Source: Bacillota bacterium
GTDB taxonomy: Bacteria > Bacillota > Sulfobacillia > RBS10-35 > JAJYVN01
Reading direction: 5' to 3'
DNA: 64,000 nucleotides
Assembly: GCA_021803205.1 (NCBI GenBank)
Contig: JAJZMB010000124.1
Coordinates: forward strand, 21,253 to 85,252
In this document: positions 54,726-62,530 of the stretch, in pieces
Layout of the letters: each line of letters begins with the position of its first letter
Position numbering within the stretch: the first letter of the stretch is position 1
Notes under the pieces: generated by a model
Seen by the model: only the letters and a program-made list of their open reading frames with translations
Databases searched by the model: none
Told to the model about the DNA's origin: nothing
Position numbers and translations under genes: made by a program

Positions 54726-55772
54726 CTACCCCAGCAGGCGCACCTGGTCCCCGACCTGCGGATGGACCGCGGCATTGATCGCCGCTGCGATGATCCGGGC
54801 CAGGTCCTCGATCTGCACGTCGATTTCCTTGGGTGTGACCATCAGGTCGCCGACTGCCGGCGCCAGCACCTCGGCGATCATCTGGCGTTTGTCGTCGGCG
54901 GCCAGATCGGCCAGGCCGCGGTACGCGGCGTCAGCGCTGAGACGCCGCGCCAGCAGTTCGATGGTGTCGGCCGCGATGGTTGCCGCATGGACCACGGTCG
55001 GCACGCCCAGCGCGACGACCGGTACGCCGAGGGTCTCCTGGTCCACGCCCGCCCGGTGGTTGCCGACGCCCGAACCCGGATGGATCCCGGTGTCCGCAAG
55101 CTGGATGGTGCGCAGGATCCGTTCGATGCTGCGCGATGCCAGGGCGTCTACGGCAATGACAACGTCGGGCTTGATCCGGTCCACGATGCCTCGGATGATC
55201 TCTCCGGTCTCGATGCCCGTCAGTCCGAGGACGCCGGGCGCCAGGGCCGCGACCGAACGCATCTTTCCGCGGAGGTTTTCCGGGACCTGCGCGGAGAGGT
55301 GCCGGGTGACGAGGATATCCTCAACCACCTTCGGGCCCAGGGCGTCAGGGGTGGCGTGCCAATTGCCGAGCCCCACGACGAATACCTTGCTGTCCTCGCG
55401 CAGGCGAAGCAGTTGCCGGAGTTCGCCAGCCAGGAGTCGGGCGACGCTCTCCTGCACCTCCGTATTGCGCCGCCGCAGGTCGGGGGCATCCAGGGTAATG
55501 TAATAGCCTTGAGCTTTCCCGATGAGACGTTCGCCTGTGGGGGTCGTCACATGGACTCGCGTGATCTCGACCCCGTCGCTGTGTTCCTCATTCACCTCGA
55601 CGCCGGAGAGGTGCTCATCAGGCCGGGAACGCACGGCCTCGATGGCCAGATCCGTCCGCGTCTCTTGGCGGCCGTCTGCGCGCGGTGCAGCCGGGATCGC
55701 CCCGGCGTCTGTTCGGAAGCGTTGGTCAATACCCACGCTGCGGCCCCCTGCCCGGATCTGTGCGGCCCGCAT
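54726..55772 (-). CDS. gpr: Germination protease GPR
   Basis: A 348-residue spore protease of family A25. It starts with a propeptide and the processing region Arg-Thr-Asp-Leu-Ala-Ile-Glu-Ala. Then come Val-Val-Gly-Leu-Gly-Asn-Trp-His-Ala-Thr-Pro-Asp-Ala-Leu-Gly-Pro, Val-Ile-Ala-Val-Asp-Ala-Leu-Ala-Ser-Arg, Asp-Thr-Gly-Ile-His-Pro-Gly-Ser-Gly-Val-Gly-Asn and Gly-Val-Pro-Thr-Val-Val. It degrades small acid-soluble spore proteins during germination. No ribosome binding site supports ATG 55772; a GTG at 55736 is an alternative. It proves that the organism forms endospores. Confidence 0.94.
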   Translation of the reverse strand: MRAAQIRAGGRSVGIDQRFRTDAGAIPAAPRADGRQETRTDLAIEAVRSRPDEHLSGVEVNEEHSDGVEITRVHVTTPTGERLIGKAQGYYITLDAPDLRRRNTEVQESVARLLAGELRQLLRLREDSKVFVVGLGNWHATPDALGPKVVEDILVTRHLSAQVPENLRGKMRSVAALAPGVLGLTGIETGEIIRGIVDRIKPDVVIAVDALASRSIERILRTIQLADTGIHPGSGVGNHRAGVDQETLGVPVVALGVPTVVHAATIAADTIELLARRLSADAAYRGLADLAADDKRQMIAEVLAPAVGDLMVTPKEIDVQIEDLARIIAAAINAAVHPQVGDQVRLLG

Positions 55773-55910
55773 AGCGTGTGCGTCGCGTGAGGTGGTGTAT
55801 GCAGCTTTGTCGCTCCGGGCCGCGCGGGGCGTCCCGGTCGAGTTGTGGGGCGCTGCGGTGGATGCGCTGCCCGGAGGTGTCCGCTCGGGGACGATGAGGG
55901 GGGGAGAGGG

Positions 55911-56492
55911 ATGCGTGTGGTGGCCGGTACGCTGAGGGGGCGCACGCTGCGGGCGCCGTCCGGAGCCGGTACGCGACCGACGAGTGCGCTGGTCCGTGGA
56001 TCTTTGTTCGCCTCATTGGAGGTCCGCTTCGGTGAACGGGCCACTCCGACGGGACGGGCGGAGATGCGTGTACTGGACCTGTATGCGGGCAGTGGTGCGC
56101 TGGGCATCGAGGCGTTGTCTCGCGGCGCGGCGCAGGCCTGCTTCGTGGAAACCGAACGCCGGGCCCTGGTCGCGCTGGGTGCCAACCTGCACGCCCTGGG
56201 ATTGGAGGCACGTGCCTGCGTGGTGCGGCAGCCCGTCGTTGAGTTCTTGAAACGGCCCACGGGCGAGTCTTTCGGACTGGTGCTGGCGGACCCGCCCTAT
56301 GCCCTGGGTGCCGCCCATCTGCTGCCGCTGCTGACGACCGGGGCGTGGTTGGGTGCGGGAGGCATCTGCGCCATCGAGCACAGCACCAGGGAGGAGTTGC
56401 CCGAAAGGAGCGGAATTCTCGATCGTATCTGGAGACGTGTCCACGGCGCGACCGCAATCTCGGTGTACGCCGTAAGACCGGACCGGGGATAG
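55911..56492 (+). CDS. rsmD: 16S rRNA (guanine966-N2)-methyltransferase RsmD
   Basis: A 193-residue methyltransferase. The start Met-Arg-Val-Val-Ala-Gly-Thr-Leu-Arg-Gly-Arg, the Arg-Pro-Thr-Ser segment, motif I Asp-Leu-Tyr-Ala-Gly-Ser-Gly-Ala-Leu-Gly-Ile-Glu-Ala and the catalytic Asp-Pro-Pro-Tyr are all typical. ATG 55911 follows a G/A-rich site. It lies 11 bp before coaD, the standard arrangement in Bacillota. Confidence 0.94.
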   Translation: MRVVAGTLRGRTLRAPSGAGTRPTSALVRGSLFASLEVRFGERATPTGRAEMRVLDLYAGSGALGIEALSRGAAQACFVETERRALVALGANLHALGLEARACVVRQPVVEFLKRPTGESFGLVLADPPYALGAAHLLPLLTTGAWLGAGGICAIEHSTREELPERSGILDRIWRRVHGATAISVYAVRPDRG

Positions 56493-56503
56493 GGGAGGCC
56501 TGG

Positions 56504-56980
56504 GTGCGTTCGGCCCTTTGCCCGGGAAGCTTCGATCCGGTGACCAACGGCCATCTCGATGTGATCGAGCGGGCCGCGGGGCTCTTCGACCGCCTCTACG
56601 TTGCGGTGTTTGTGAATTCGGAGAAATCGCCCCTCTTCGCTCCCTCTGAGCGGGTGGAGATGCTGCGCGAGGCGACCGCTCATCTGCCGACCGTCGTGGT
56701 CGATCATGCCTCCGGCCTTTTGGTGGAATACGCGCGGGCACATGGGGCCACGGTTGTGATCCGGGGGCTGCGGGCAGTATCCGATTTCGAATACGAGTTG
56801 GCGATGGCTGAAATGAACAAGCGTCTGTATGCAGATCTGGAGACATTGTTTATGATGACACGGCCGGCGCACTCGTATCTGAGTTCCACCCTGGTCCGCG
56901 AGGTGGCCCGATGGGGTGGGGACGTGTCCGGCCTGGTCCCGTCGGGGGTTGCCCGACGGTTGGCGCGAAAGTTTTACTGA
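56504..56980 (+). CDS. coaD: Phosphopantetheine adenylyltransferase
   Basis: A 158-residue enzyme of normal length. It has Pro-Gly-Ser-Phe-Asp-Pro-Val-Thr-Asn-Gly-His-Leu-Asp at the N-terminus, Val-Ile-Arg-Gly-Leu-Arg-Ala-Val-Ser-Asp-Phe-Glu-Tyr-Glu and Tyr-Leu-Ser-Ser-Thr-Leu-Val-Arg-Glu. It catalyses the fourth step of coenzyme A synthesis. GTG 56504 has GGGGAGG 5 nt upstream. Confidence 0.96.
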   Translation: MRSALCPGSFDPVTNGHLDVIERAAGLFDRLYVAVFVNSEKSPLFAPSERVEMLREATAHLPTVVVDHASGLLVEYARAHGATVVIRGLRAVSDFEYELAMAEMNKRLYADLETLFMMTRPAHSYLSSTLVREVARWGGDVSGLVPSGVARRLARKFY

Positions 56981-57020
56981 CGGGGAGCCCCTTGCACGGC
57001 GGGAAGGAGTGGCATGGAGC

Positions 57021-57569
57021 GTGGGTGAGCAGGACCTTCTCGCGTTGCTCGATGAATTGGAGGGCTATCTCGCCGAGTCGGGGCGCATCCCGCTCACCGG
57101 CAGGCTGATGGTTAACGAGCAGGAAGTATACGAAATCATCGACCGCATGCGGCAATCGATCCCGGAGGCACTGCATCAGGCCCAGAAATTGACCCGCGAG
57201 CGGGACCGTTTGTTGCAGCAGGCCCGCGAGGACGGGGAGGCGCTGATCACCGAGTCCAAGTCCTATGCCGAGAAGCTTACCCGGGAGTCCGCCATCGTCC
57301 AGCGGGCGCAGGAAGAGGCGGATCACATCCTGGAGGACGCTCGCCGGGTCAGCCGCGAAATTCGCCTGGCGGCCCGGGATTGGGCTGACGACATTATGCA
57401 GCGCCTTGAGGCCAGCATGCAGAAGGCGCTGACGGTTGTCCGCGCGGGGCGCGAGGAGTTGGGGATGGGTCAGCCCGTCGGCTCGGCTGGCGATGAGGTG
57501 GCGGCGGCCGCCGAAGCACGCGCTGACGGCGCGCGTTCCGGCGCGGAGTCCGGACGGGGCGGCCGCTAG
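57021..57569 (+). CDS. Coiled-coil protein of the coaD-ylbJ neighbourhood
   Basis: A 182-residue, highly charged protein with a long helix (about residues 35-150; for example Leu-Thr-Arg-Glu-Arg-Asp-Arg-Leu-Leu-Gln-Gln-Ala-Arg-Glu). A disordered Ala/Gly-rich tail follows. Proteins of this kind, often labelled ATPase without an ATP site, stand between coaD and ylbJ in many Clostridia. The function is unknown. GTG 57021 has AAGGAG upstream. Its TAG stop is 1 bp before repeat B copy 2. Confidence 0.8.
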   Translation: MGEQDLLALLDELEGYLAESGRIPLTGRLMVNEQEVYEIIDRMRQSIPEALHQAQKLTRERDRLLQQAREDGEALITESKSYAEKLTRESAIVQRAQEEADHILEDARRVSREIRLAARDWADDIMQRLEASMQKALTVVRAGREELGMGQPVGSAGDEVAAAAEARADGARSGAESGRGGR

Positions 57570-57570
57570 C

Positions 57571-57751
57571 GGCGCGTCCATCAAGTTCTGACCGTCGCCA
57601 AAGGACAGGGGCACCGTCTCGCGGTAGCAGTCATCGGGTGCGGTCGTTACGGCCCGGGTGGAGGGCGTCGCATCCGCCAGTGGCGCCAGGACTTGAGCGG
57701 TATGCTGTCGCTGGCGTTCGCCGCAGAGAGCTAAAACTTGATGGGCGCGCC
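57571..57751. repeat. Repeat B, copy 2
   Basis: 181 bp, the same length as copy 1 at 30284. Terminal inverted repeats are GGCGCGTCCATCAAGTT (57571-57587) and AACTTGATGGGCGCGCC (57735-57751). GCTAG on the left and GCCAG on the right could be a slightly changed 5-bp target duplication. It lies between two converging genes and holds no gene. Confidence 0.78.
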
Positions 57752-57884
57752 GCCAGCGGGCGGTTGCAAGAGTCCTCTCCTGCAAGGGGTGCGGGCTTGG
57801 TATCGTTGCGCGCTTGGCTTATCCCCTCCCCACGCGACTCGGGTGCGCAGCCGCTCGGATTCCGGTTTGCACCCCTCCGCATTG

Positions 57885-59195
57885 TCAGCGTGTCTGGACA
57901 TCGTCGGTGGTGGAGCCGGTTCCGGGACCGAGCGTCTGCTGTGTCTCCATCGCCACAGGCAGCACGTGCCCTGGTGTCTCCATGAAGTGCACCAACGCAC
58001 TGACCACCCCGCTGTCGAACTGGGTGCCGGCGCCTTCCTGCAGCCGCCGCACCGCCTCCTCCAGGGGCAGCGCGCGGCGGTAGGGCCGGTCGGAGGTCAT
58101 GGCGTCAAAGGCGTCGGCGACGGCGATGATGCGTGCGATCAGCGGTGGCTCGGTTTCCTCGCCCAGACGCGCGTGGTGCGCGCGCACCAGGTTCGCCAGT
58201 TCCTTCAGGTGGGGGGATTGTTCGAGCAGTTCCCCGCCCGCCCCGACATGGCGTTCCATCCGTTCCCGCTCCGCCAGGTCCAGGGGGCCTGGCTTGATCA
58301 GCACGGCGTCCGGCACGGCCACCTTGCCGATGTCGTGCAGCAGCGCCGCGTCGTGCAGGGTTTCCAACTGCTGGTCGGTGAGGCCCAACTGGCGGCCGAT
58401 GAGCACGGCTTGGGCGGCCACGCGCTGCGAGTGCTCGCCAGTGTAGGGATCCTTGTAACTGAGCGCCTTGGTCAGGATGCCGGCGAGTTCGGAACGGGTC
58501 TTTTGGGTGTCGGCGTAGAGCTGGAAGGTGAAGCGGGCCGCGAGGAGCGCGCCGAACGCGGTCAGCAGGCCCGCCACGCCGAGTTCGGCATACATCATTT
58601 GGCTGAGAAAGCCGACGAGGGCGAAGAGGATGCCGTTGACCCAGAACTGCCGGAGGCTGTCCAGGAACGATCCCCAGACGACCTGGCGGTCCAGGAGGCC
58701 CTTGACCAGGGCGAGGAGTGCCAGGTTGGCCAACGTGTAGACCGTGGACATGGCCAAGTAGGAAGGGACTGAGCGCAGCGAGAGCGGGGCCCCGAGCCTG
58801 CCGCCCAGTGCGGCGTATGCCACGCCCGATGCCAGGACGGTCCCCGACATGACGACCGCGTTTACCACAACAAAGGAGACCTTGCGACCGGGCGTCGAGC
58901 GCAGGGTCAGGGTGGCGGCTAGGATCGCGGGCAGCTTGAGGCCCACCGACGGCCACGTGCCGAGCAGCGCCACGCTGAGATAGGAGACGACGGCGCTGAC
59001 GCTGACGCTGCCCCGGCCCACGGGGATGCGCAGGATCCAGAAGACGACGTTGAACACGCACATCAACAGGACGAGGATCGCCGCCGGCCACGAGGCCAGC
59101 CCGGCGGCGACCGCGGCGCGAATCCCGACAAAGGCGACCACCGCGCCTAGGCTGCCGAGGACGAAGAGGGCGAGCATCCTGCTCCGTTCAGCCAT
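57885..59195 (-). CDS. Membrane-bound HD-domain phosphohydrolase, HD-GYP-like
   Basis: A 436-residue protein with about seven N-terminal transmembrane helices (residues 5-230) followed by an HD domain. The HD site is His-Asp-Ala-Ala-Leu-Leu-His-Asp-Ile-Gly-Lys, preceded by Gly-Glu-His-Ser-Gln-Arg-Val and followed by Ala-His-His-Ala-Arg and Ala-Val-Ala-Asp-Ala-Phe-Asp-Ala-Met-Thr. HD-GYP proteins degrade cyclic di-GMP, but the Gly-Tyr-Pro after the His-His pair is missing here, so activity on another nucleotide is possible. ATG 59195 has AAGGAG upstream. It separates the coiled-coil gene from ylbJ. Confidence 0.85.
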   Translation of the reverse strand: MAERSRMLALFVLGSLGAVVAFVGIRAAVAAGLASWPAAILVLLMCVFNVVFWILRIPVGRGSVSVSAVVSYLSVALLGTWPSVGLKLPAILAATLTLRSTPGRKVSFVVVNAVVMSGTVLASGVAYAALGGRLGAPLSLRSVPSYLAMSTVYTLANLALLALVKGLLDRQVVWGSFLDSLRQFWVNGILFALVGFLSQMMYAELGVAGLLTAFGALLAARFTFQLYADTQKTRSELAGILTKALSYKDPYTGEHSQRVAAQAVLIGRQLGLTDQQLETLHDAALLHDIGKVAVPDAVLIKPGPLDLAERERMERHVGAGGELLEQSPHLKELANLVRAHHARLGEETEPPLIARIIAVADAFDAMTSDRPYRRALPLEEAVRRLQEGAGTQFDSGVVSALVHFMETPGHVLPVAMETQQTLGPGTGSTTDDVQTR

Positions 59196-59253
59196 GACGC
59201 CGCGCTCCTTGCACGGGCCCAACAGTGGTGCCGGCCAGACAGCAATTGGCGGC

Positions 59254-59394
59254 TTACCCGCCGTAAATAAAATCTGCGCCTGCGGCCATCGCAGCGGCGA
59301 GAACGCCGAGGATGACACCCACGACGCGCAACGTCTTCTTCAAGCCCACCAGCCCCCTCTGCTCGAGGAGGGCTTCACTCACGGTCTCACCCAC
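59254..59394 (-). CDS. Possible 46-residue single-helix membrane protein
   Basis: A short frame (GTG at 59394, TAA at 59256-59254) encoding a polar N-terminus and one hydrophobic helix (Val-Val-Gly-Val-Ile-Leu-Gly-Val-Leu-Ala-Ala-Ala-Met-Ala-Ala-Gly). Basic residues precede the helix (Leu-Lys-Lys-Thr-Leu-Arg). The composition looks natural, but no good ribosome binding site is seen and it is too short to be sure. It lies upstream of the HD-domain gene on the same strand. Confidence 0.4.
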   Translation of the reverse strand: MGETVSEALLEQRGLVGLKKTLRVVGVILGVLAAAMAAGADFIYGG

Positions 59395-59574
59395 TCGTCT
59401 AGTACGGAACGGCCTGGCCGGCCAAATCCCCGGGGCGGACCCCCCTATGCGCCCCTTTTATCGTACGTTCTACGCGCTTCGACACCGGTCCTTGATCGGG
59501 AGATACGAGCCGACCATCATTTCATTCAACACGAATCGACATTATTCCGCAAGGTTTGTGGGCGGCCGCGGCAC

Positions 59575-59680
59575 GGTCCCCGGCAAAGTCGGGCTGCCCG
59601 GTCTCGCTATCCCGGAGCCGTGCTTCTTCCTTGTCGGCAGACCTCCACCGGCGACGGGAGCGACTTTTTCGCGTTCCTGC
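59575..59680. repeat. Repeat D, copy 2
   Basis: About 105 bp similar to 31051-31150 (GGCAAAGTCGGGC, ATCCCGGAGCC, TTCTTCCTTG, CGGCAGA, CGGGAGCGAC in the same order). It lies in the gap before ylbJ. Confidence 0.5.
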
Positions 59681-59816
59681 GGCAGAACCGCGCAATGTCC
59701 GCAGAGCACTTCGGTTCTTTCCCGCCGCCGCCCGCTGCCGACATGCCCGCTCCGGTGGTTTCATACGGCTTGGCGGGGCGGGCGGGTTGCATGCCGCCCT
59801 CGGGAGGCGCTGCCGG

Positions 59817-60257
59817 GTGCAGCAAAAGGGCGCGGCGCTCTTGGTGGCAGCGGTGACCACCGCGGTCACGCTGACGTTGGTCTTCTATCCCGACCTTGCC
59901 TTCAGGGCCGCGCTGCGAGGCCTTGAGGTGTGGTGGTTTGTGGTCTTTCCGGCGCTGCTGCCGTTTTTCATCGCCGGTCAAATTCTGATGGCGCTCGGCG
60001 TTGTGCATTTCATAGGTGTGCTTCTGGAGAGATTCATGCGTCCACTCTTCAACGTCCCTGGGGTGGGCGCCTTCGTGGTCGCCATGGGTTTGGCGTCAGG
60101 GTACCCCATCGGGGCGGTGCTCACCGCCCGCTTGCGGCGCGAGGGACAGCTCACAGTGGCTGAAGCCGAACGCCTGATGGGTTTTTGCAACACTGCCGAA
60201 CCCGCATTGTCTTTGCAAAGTTTGCGGCGGAGCCAGCGCTCTACACGCGAAAGGTGA
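59817..60257 (+). pseudogene. ylbJ: ylbJ, 5' part only; interrupted by an integrated element
   Basis: The GTG at 59817 has GGAGG 9 nt upstream. The first 129 codons read as the sporulation integral membrane protein YlbJ: two membrane helices (Phe-Pro-Ala-Leu-Leu-Pro-Phe-Phe-Ile) and Pro-Leu-Phe-Asn-Val-Pro-Gly. These are followed by Gly-Tyr-Pro-Ile-Gly-Ala and Arg-Leu-Met-Gly-Phe-Cys-Asn-Thr-Ala-Glu-Pro. YlbJ is about 400 residues, and after that motif it normally continues Leu-Phe. Here at 60204 the frame changes to unrelated Ala-Leu-Ser-Leu-Gln and stops at 60257. A large serine recombinase gene begins beyond, so this is an insertion breakpoint, not decay. The 3' part must lie beyond the window if the element is complete. 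Confidence 0.85.
60184..60219. other. Probable left attachment site (attL) of the element in ylbJ
   Basis: Homology to ylbJ ends at about 60203, within a short dyad: TTTGCAA at 60184-60190 and TTTGCAAA at 60212-60219. Serine integrases recombine 40-50-bp imperfect dyads with a 2-bp core, usually next to the integrase gene, whose stop codon is 22 bp away. The exact core needs the right junction. Confidence 0.55.
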
Positions 60258-61764
60258 TGCGCAGCCGCCTCTCTCTTCGGCTATACATGACGGCCGCCAC
60301 GGCCTCCTGCAGCACCTGGCGGCGGGCAGCAGCACCGTCCGCGTCTCCCACCTCCAAAGCCGCCAAGGCCCGCCCCACCCGCTGGCGAATGAGCGCGGTC
60401 GGGAGATCGGCTTGCTTCGCCTTTGCTCGCTCGGCGGCGATCCGCGCTTCCAGCGCAACGCGTTCAGTGATGAGCCGTTCCTTGGCCGCACGAAGTTCGT
60501 CGAGATCAATGACCCCTCCCTCGTATGCAGCCACCTGACGGCGATAACGTTCGGCGCACTGCTCCAGGGCTCTCTGGGCCGCCGCCAAGGCCTTCTCGTT
60601 CTCTGGAGGAAACAGGAAGGAAAACTGCTCCAGGGTCCCGCCTTCCGTGATCTGGCGGCAGTGGACCGTGAGTTCGGCGAGGACGTCGACCATGGAAACC
60701 CAGTTGAAGTAGCAGCCGCCGTCGCCACGATAGTATCGGCTGCAGGAGAGGATCTCTTTCTGTCCTCCTGAAGAAGTGCGGCCCGTCATGCGGCGGCGAT
60801 ACATCACCGACCCGCACTCCTCGCACCGGACGACACCCCGCAAGAGATAATCTCCGAGACTGCCCCTGGGGCCGATCCGCGCCTTCATCCGCTCCTGGAC
60901 CCGCTCGAACAGGTCCGTTGAGACCAGGGGTGGATGAGATCCCTCTGCGACGACCCACTGCTCTTCCGGGCGGCGCCGACCTCCGGCTGCGTTGCTGCGC
61001 ACGTTCCACACGCGCCGTCCCACATAGGCTTCGTTACGGAGAATCTGCCGCACCGCTTGGGCGGACCACTTGAGCGTCGGCAATCCTGGAAAGCGAGTGT
61101 GCCCGTCGGCGCGAAGCGCCTGGGCGATGTTGTAATAGCCCATCTCTCCGGACGCGTATGTTTCGAATATCCAGCGCACGGCCTCTGCAGCCCCGGGAAC
61201 CGGATCTAGCCGGCCCGTCTCGCCGATGCGATAGCCCATCGGCGCCAGGCCCAAGGCCTCCCCCCGTCGTGCTTTCTCCATCATGCCCTTCCGGACTTCT
61301 TGGCCGAGATTGGCGCTGTAAAACTCGGCCATGACCTCCATGATGCCTTCCATCAGACGGCCCTGTGGGGTGTCATCAAACGTCTCGGTGATCGACAGCA
61401 CGTCAATGCCGCATTCGCGCCGGAGAAGGTTCTTGTAAACGATCGCATGTTCCCTGTTGCGCGCAAATCTGTCCATCTTGTGAACCAGAATCACGTCGAA
61501 GGGGCGCGGCTTTGCTCGCGCAAGCGCGATCATGCGCTGAAAGGCTGGGCGCTTATCTGTTGTGGCGGAGAACCCTTCGTCGAGGAATCGCTCGACTACC
61601 GCCATGCCCTGCCTGGCGCTGTACTCCTCAAGTAATCGCACCTGGGCCGGGATGGACTGGCCGACCTCGGCCTGCTCCTCTGTGCTGACACGGCCATAGA
61701 TGGCAGCCCGCTGCGCTTGGGCGGTAGGGGCTTCGCTGCGGTGCTTCGTCCGGTCGGTTGGCAT
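60241..61764 (-). CDS. Large serine recombinase (site-specific integrase)
   Basis: A 507-residue recombinase. The catalytic domain begins Ile-Tyr-Gly-Arg-Val-Ser-Thr-Glu-Glu-Gln (nucleophile Ser) and has Lys-Met-Asp-Arg-Phe-Ala-Arg-Asn. The recombinase domain follows (Ala-Pro-Met-Gly-Tyr-Arg), then Leu-Arg-Asn-Glu-Ala-Tyr-Val-Gly-Arg-Arg. A zinc ribbon comes next (Cys-Glu-Glu-Cys-Gly, Leu-Ser-Cys-Ser-Arg-Tyr...Gly-Cys) and a C-terminal coiled coil. It would integrate and, with a directionality factor, excise the element at the ylbJ junction. The ATG at 61764 has no clear ribosome binding site; the frame is open upstream but the sequence there is not protein-like. Confidence 0.92.
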   Translation of the reverse strand: MPTDRTKHRSEAPTAQAQRAAIYGRVSTEEQAEVGQSIPAQVRLLEEYSARQGMAVVERFLDEGFSATTDKRPAFQRMIALARAKPRPFDVILVHKMDRFARNREHAIVYKNLLRRECGIDVLSITETFDDTPQGRLMEGIMEVMAEFYSANLGQEVRKGMMEKARRGEALGLAPMGYRIGETGRLDPVPGAAEAVRWIFETYASGEMGYYNIAQALRADGHTRFPGLPTLKWSAQAVRQILRNEAYVGRRVWNVRSNAAGGRRRPEEQWVVAEGSHPPLVSTDLFERVQERMKARIGPRGSLGDYLLRGVVRCEECGSVMYRRRMTGRTSSGGQKEILSCSRYYRGDGGCYFNWVSMVDVLAELTVHCRQITEGGTLEQFSFLFPPENEKALAAAQRALEQCAERYRRQVAAYEGGVIDLDELRAAKERLITERVALEARIAAERAKAKQADLPTALIRQRVGRALAALEVGDADGAAARRQVLQEAVAAVMYSRRERRLRITFRV

Positions 61765-61921
61765 GGCGTTGGGTACGGCGGACGCCTGCAGGCTCCCTGC
61801 CTGACCCCGTCGCCCAGGGGGCCCTTTCGGTCGTGCGCTGCGCTGGGCCGCCGTCTTCAGGCCGCCTTTCGGGCGGCCCTTCTTGTTGGTTGCCTCTCCC
61901 CACAGACAGGAGGCGTTCGCC

Positions 61922-62362
61922 GTGGCCACAGCCCCCGCGAATTTGGACGTCCGGCTCATCCCCCCGCCCGCGCGCATCGATGACCCGTTTCGCGCCCGGG
62001 CATGGGCGGAGGCCACGCTCCACCAGTTGGGACCCATCGCCACGGAGCCAAACAGATGGCTCATCGAACACGCCCTCGCTGCCGCCGGGCCATTGGTGGG
62101 ACAGCACATCGCTGTCCGGTGGGGTACTGGCCGGAACACGGAGGCCTGGTCGGGCGTCGTGGTGGGGCGGTGCACCTCGGGCTTCGTAGCCGCCGACAAG
62201 TACCGCCGGTTCGTCAGCTTTGTCGACCTCTGGGCCCGGCACGCCTTTCTCGACGAGCCGGACGACGCACACCTCCGAGTGAATGCCATGCTCCAACTCC
62301 TCCACGCCCGCATGCCCAAGGTGGTTCCCGGGTCCGTGGTGAGGTTGGATGCCCGCGGATAG
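61922..62362 (+). CDS. Hypothetical phage-type protein
   Basis: A 146-residue protein, not recognised. It starts Ala-Thr-Ala-Pro-Ala-Asn-Leu-Asp-Val-Arg-Leu and contains a possible small beta-barrel (Gly-Gln-His-Ile-Ala-Val-Arg-Trp-Gly; Ser-Gly-Val-Val-Val-Gly-Arg). The GTG at 61922 has AGGAGG 8 nt upstream, a strong start signal. It is divergent from the recombinase, in the place where phage early or regulatory genes usually begin. It could be a directionality factor, but nothing in the sequence shows that. Confidence 0.65.
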   Translation: MATAPANLDVRLIPPPARIDDPFRARAWAEATLHQLGPIATEPNRWLIEHALAAAGPLVGQHIAVRWGTGRNTEAWSGVVVGRCTSGFVAADKYRRFVSFVDLWARHAFLDEPDDAHLRVNAMLQLLHARMPKVVPGSVVRLDARG

Positions 62363-62530
62363 CCCGGTGGGCAGCGCATCTCGCTGCGCCGGTATCTGGC
62401 TGGCGCTGGCCGGCCCCCCTCAGGATCGGTGGCATTGACGAGGAAGGCGCGGACGGCCTGGTGCTTTGCGGCCGCCGGGAGGTGATGACGGACGAGTGCT
62501 CTTGAGGACGGCGACCAGCCGCTGATCGCC

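Noticed and set aside
53778..55790. 670-codon plus-strand open frame
   Set aside because: Antisense to the NUDIX and gpr genes, both of which have clear family motifs.
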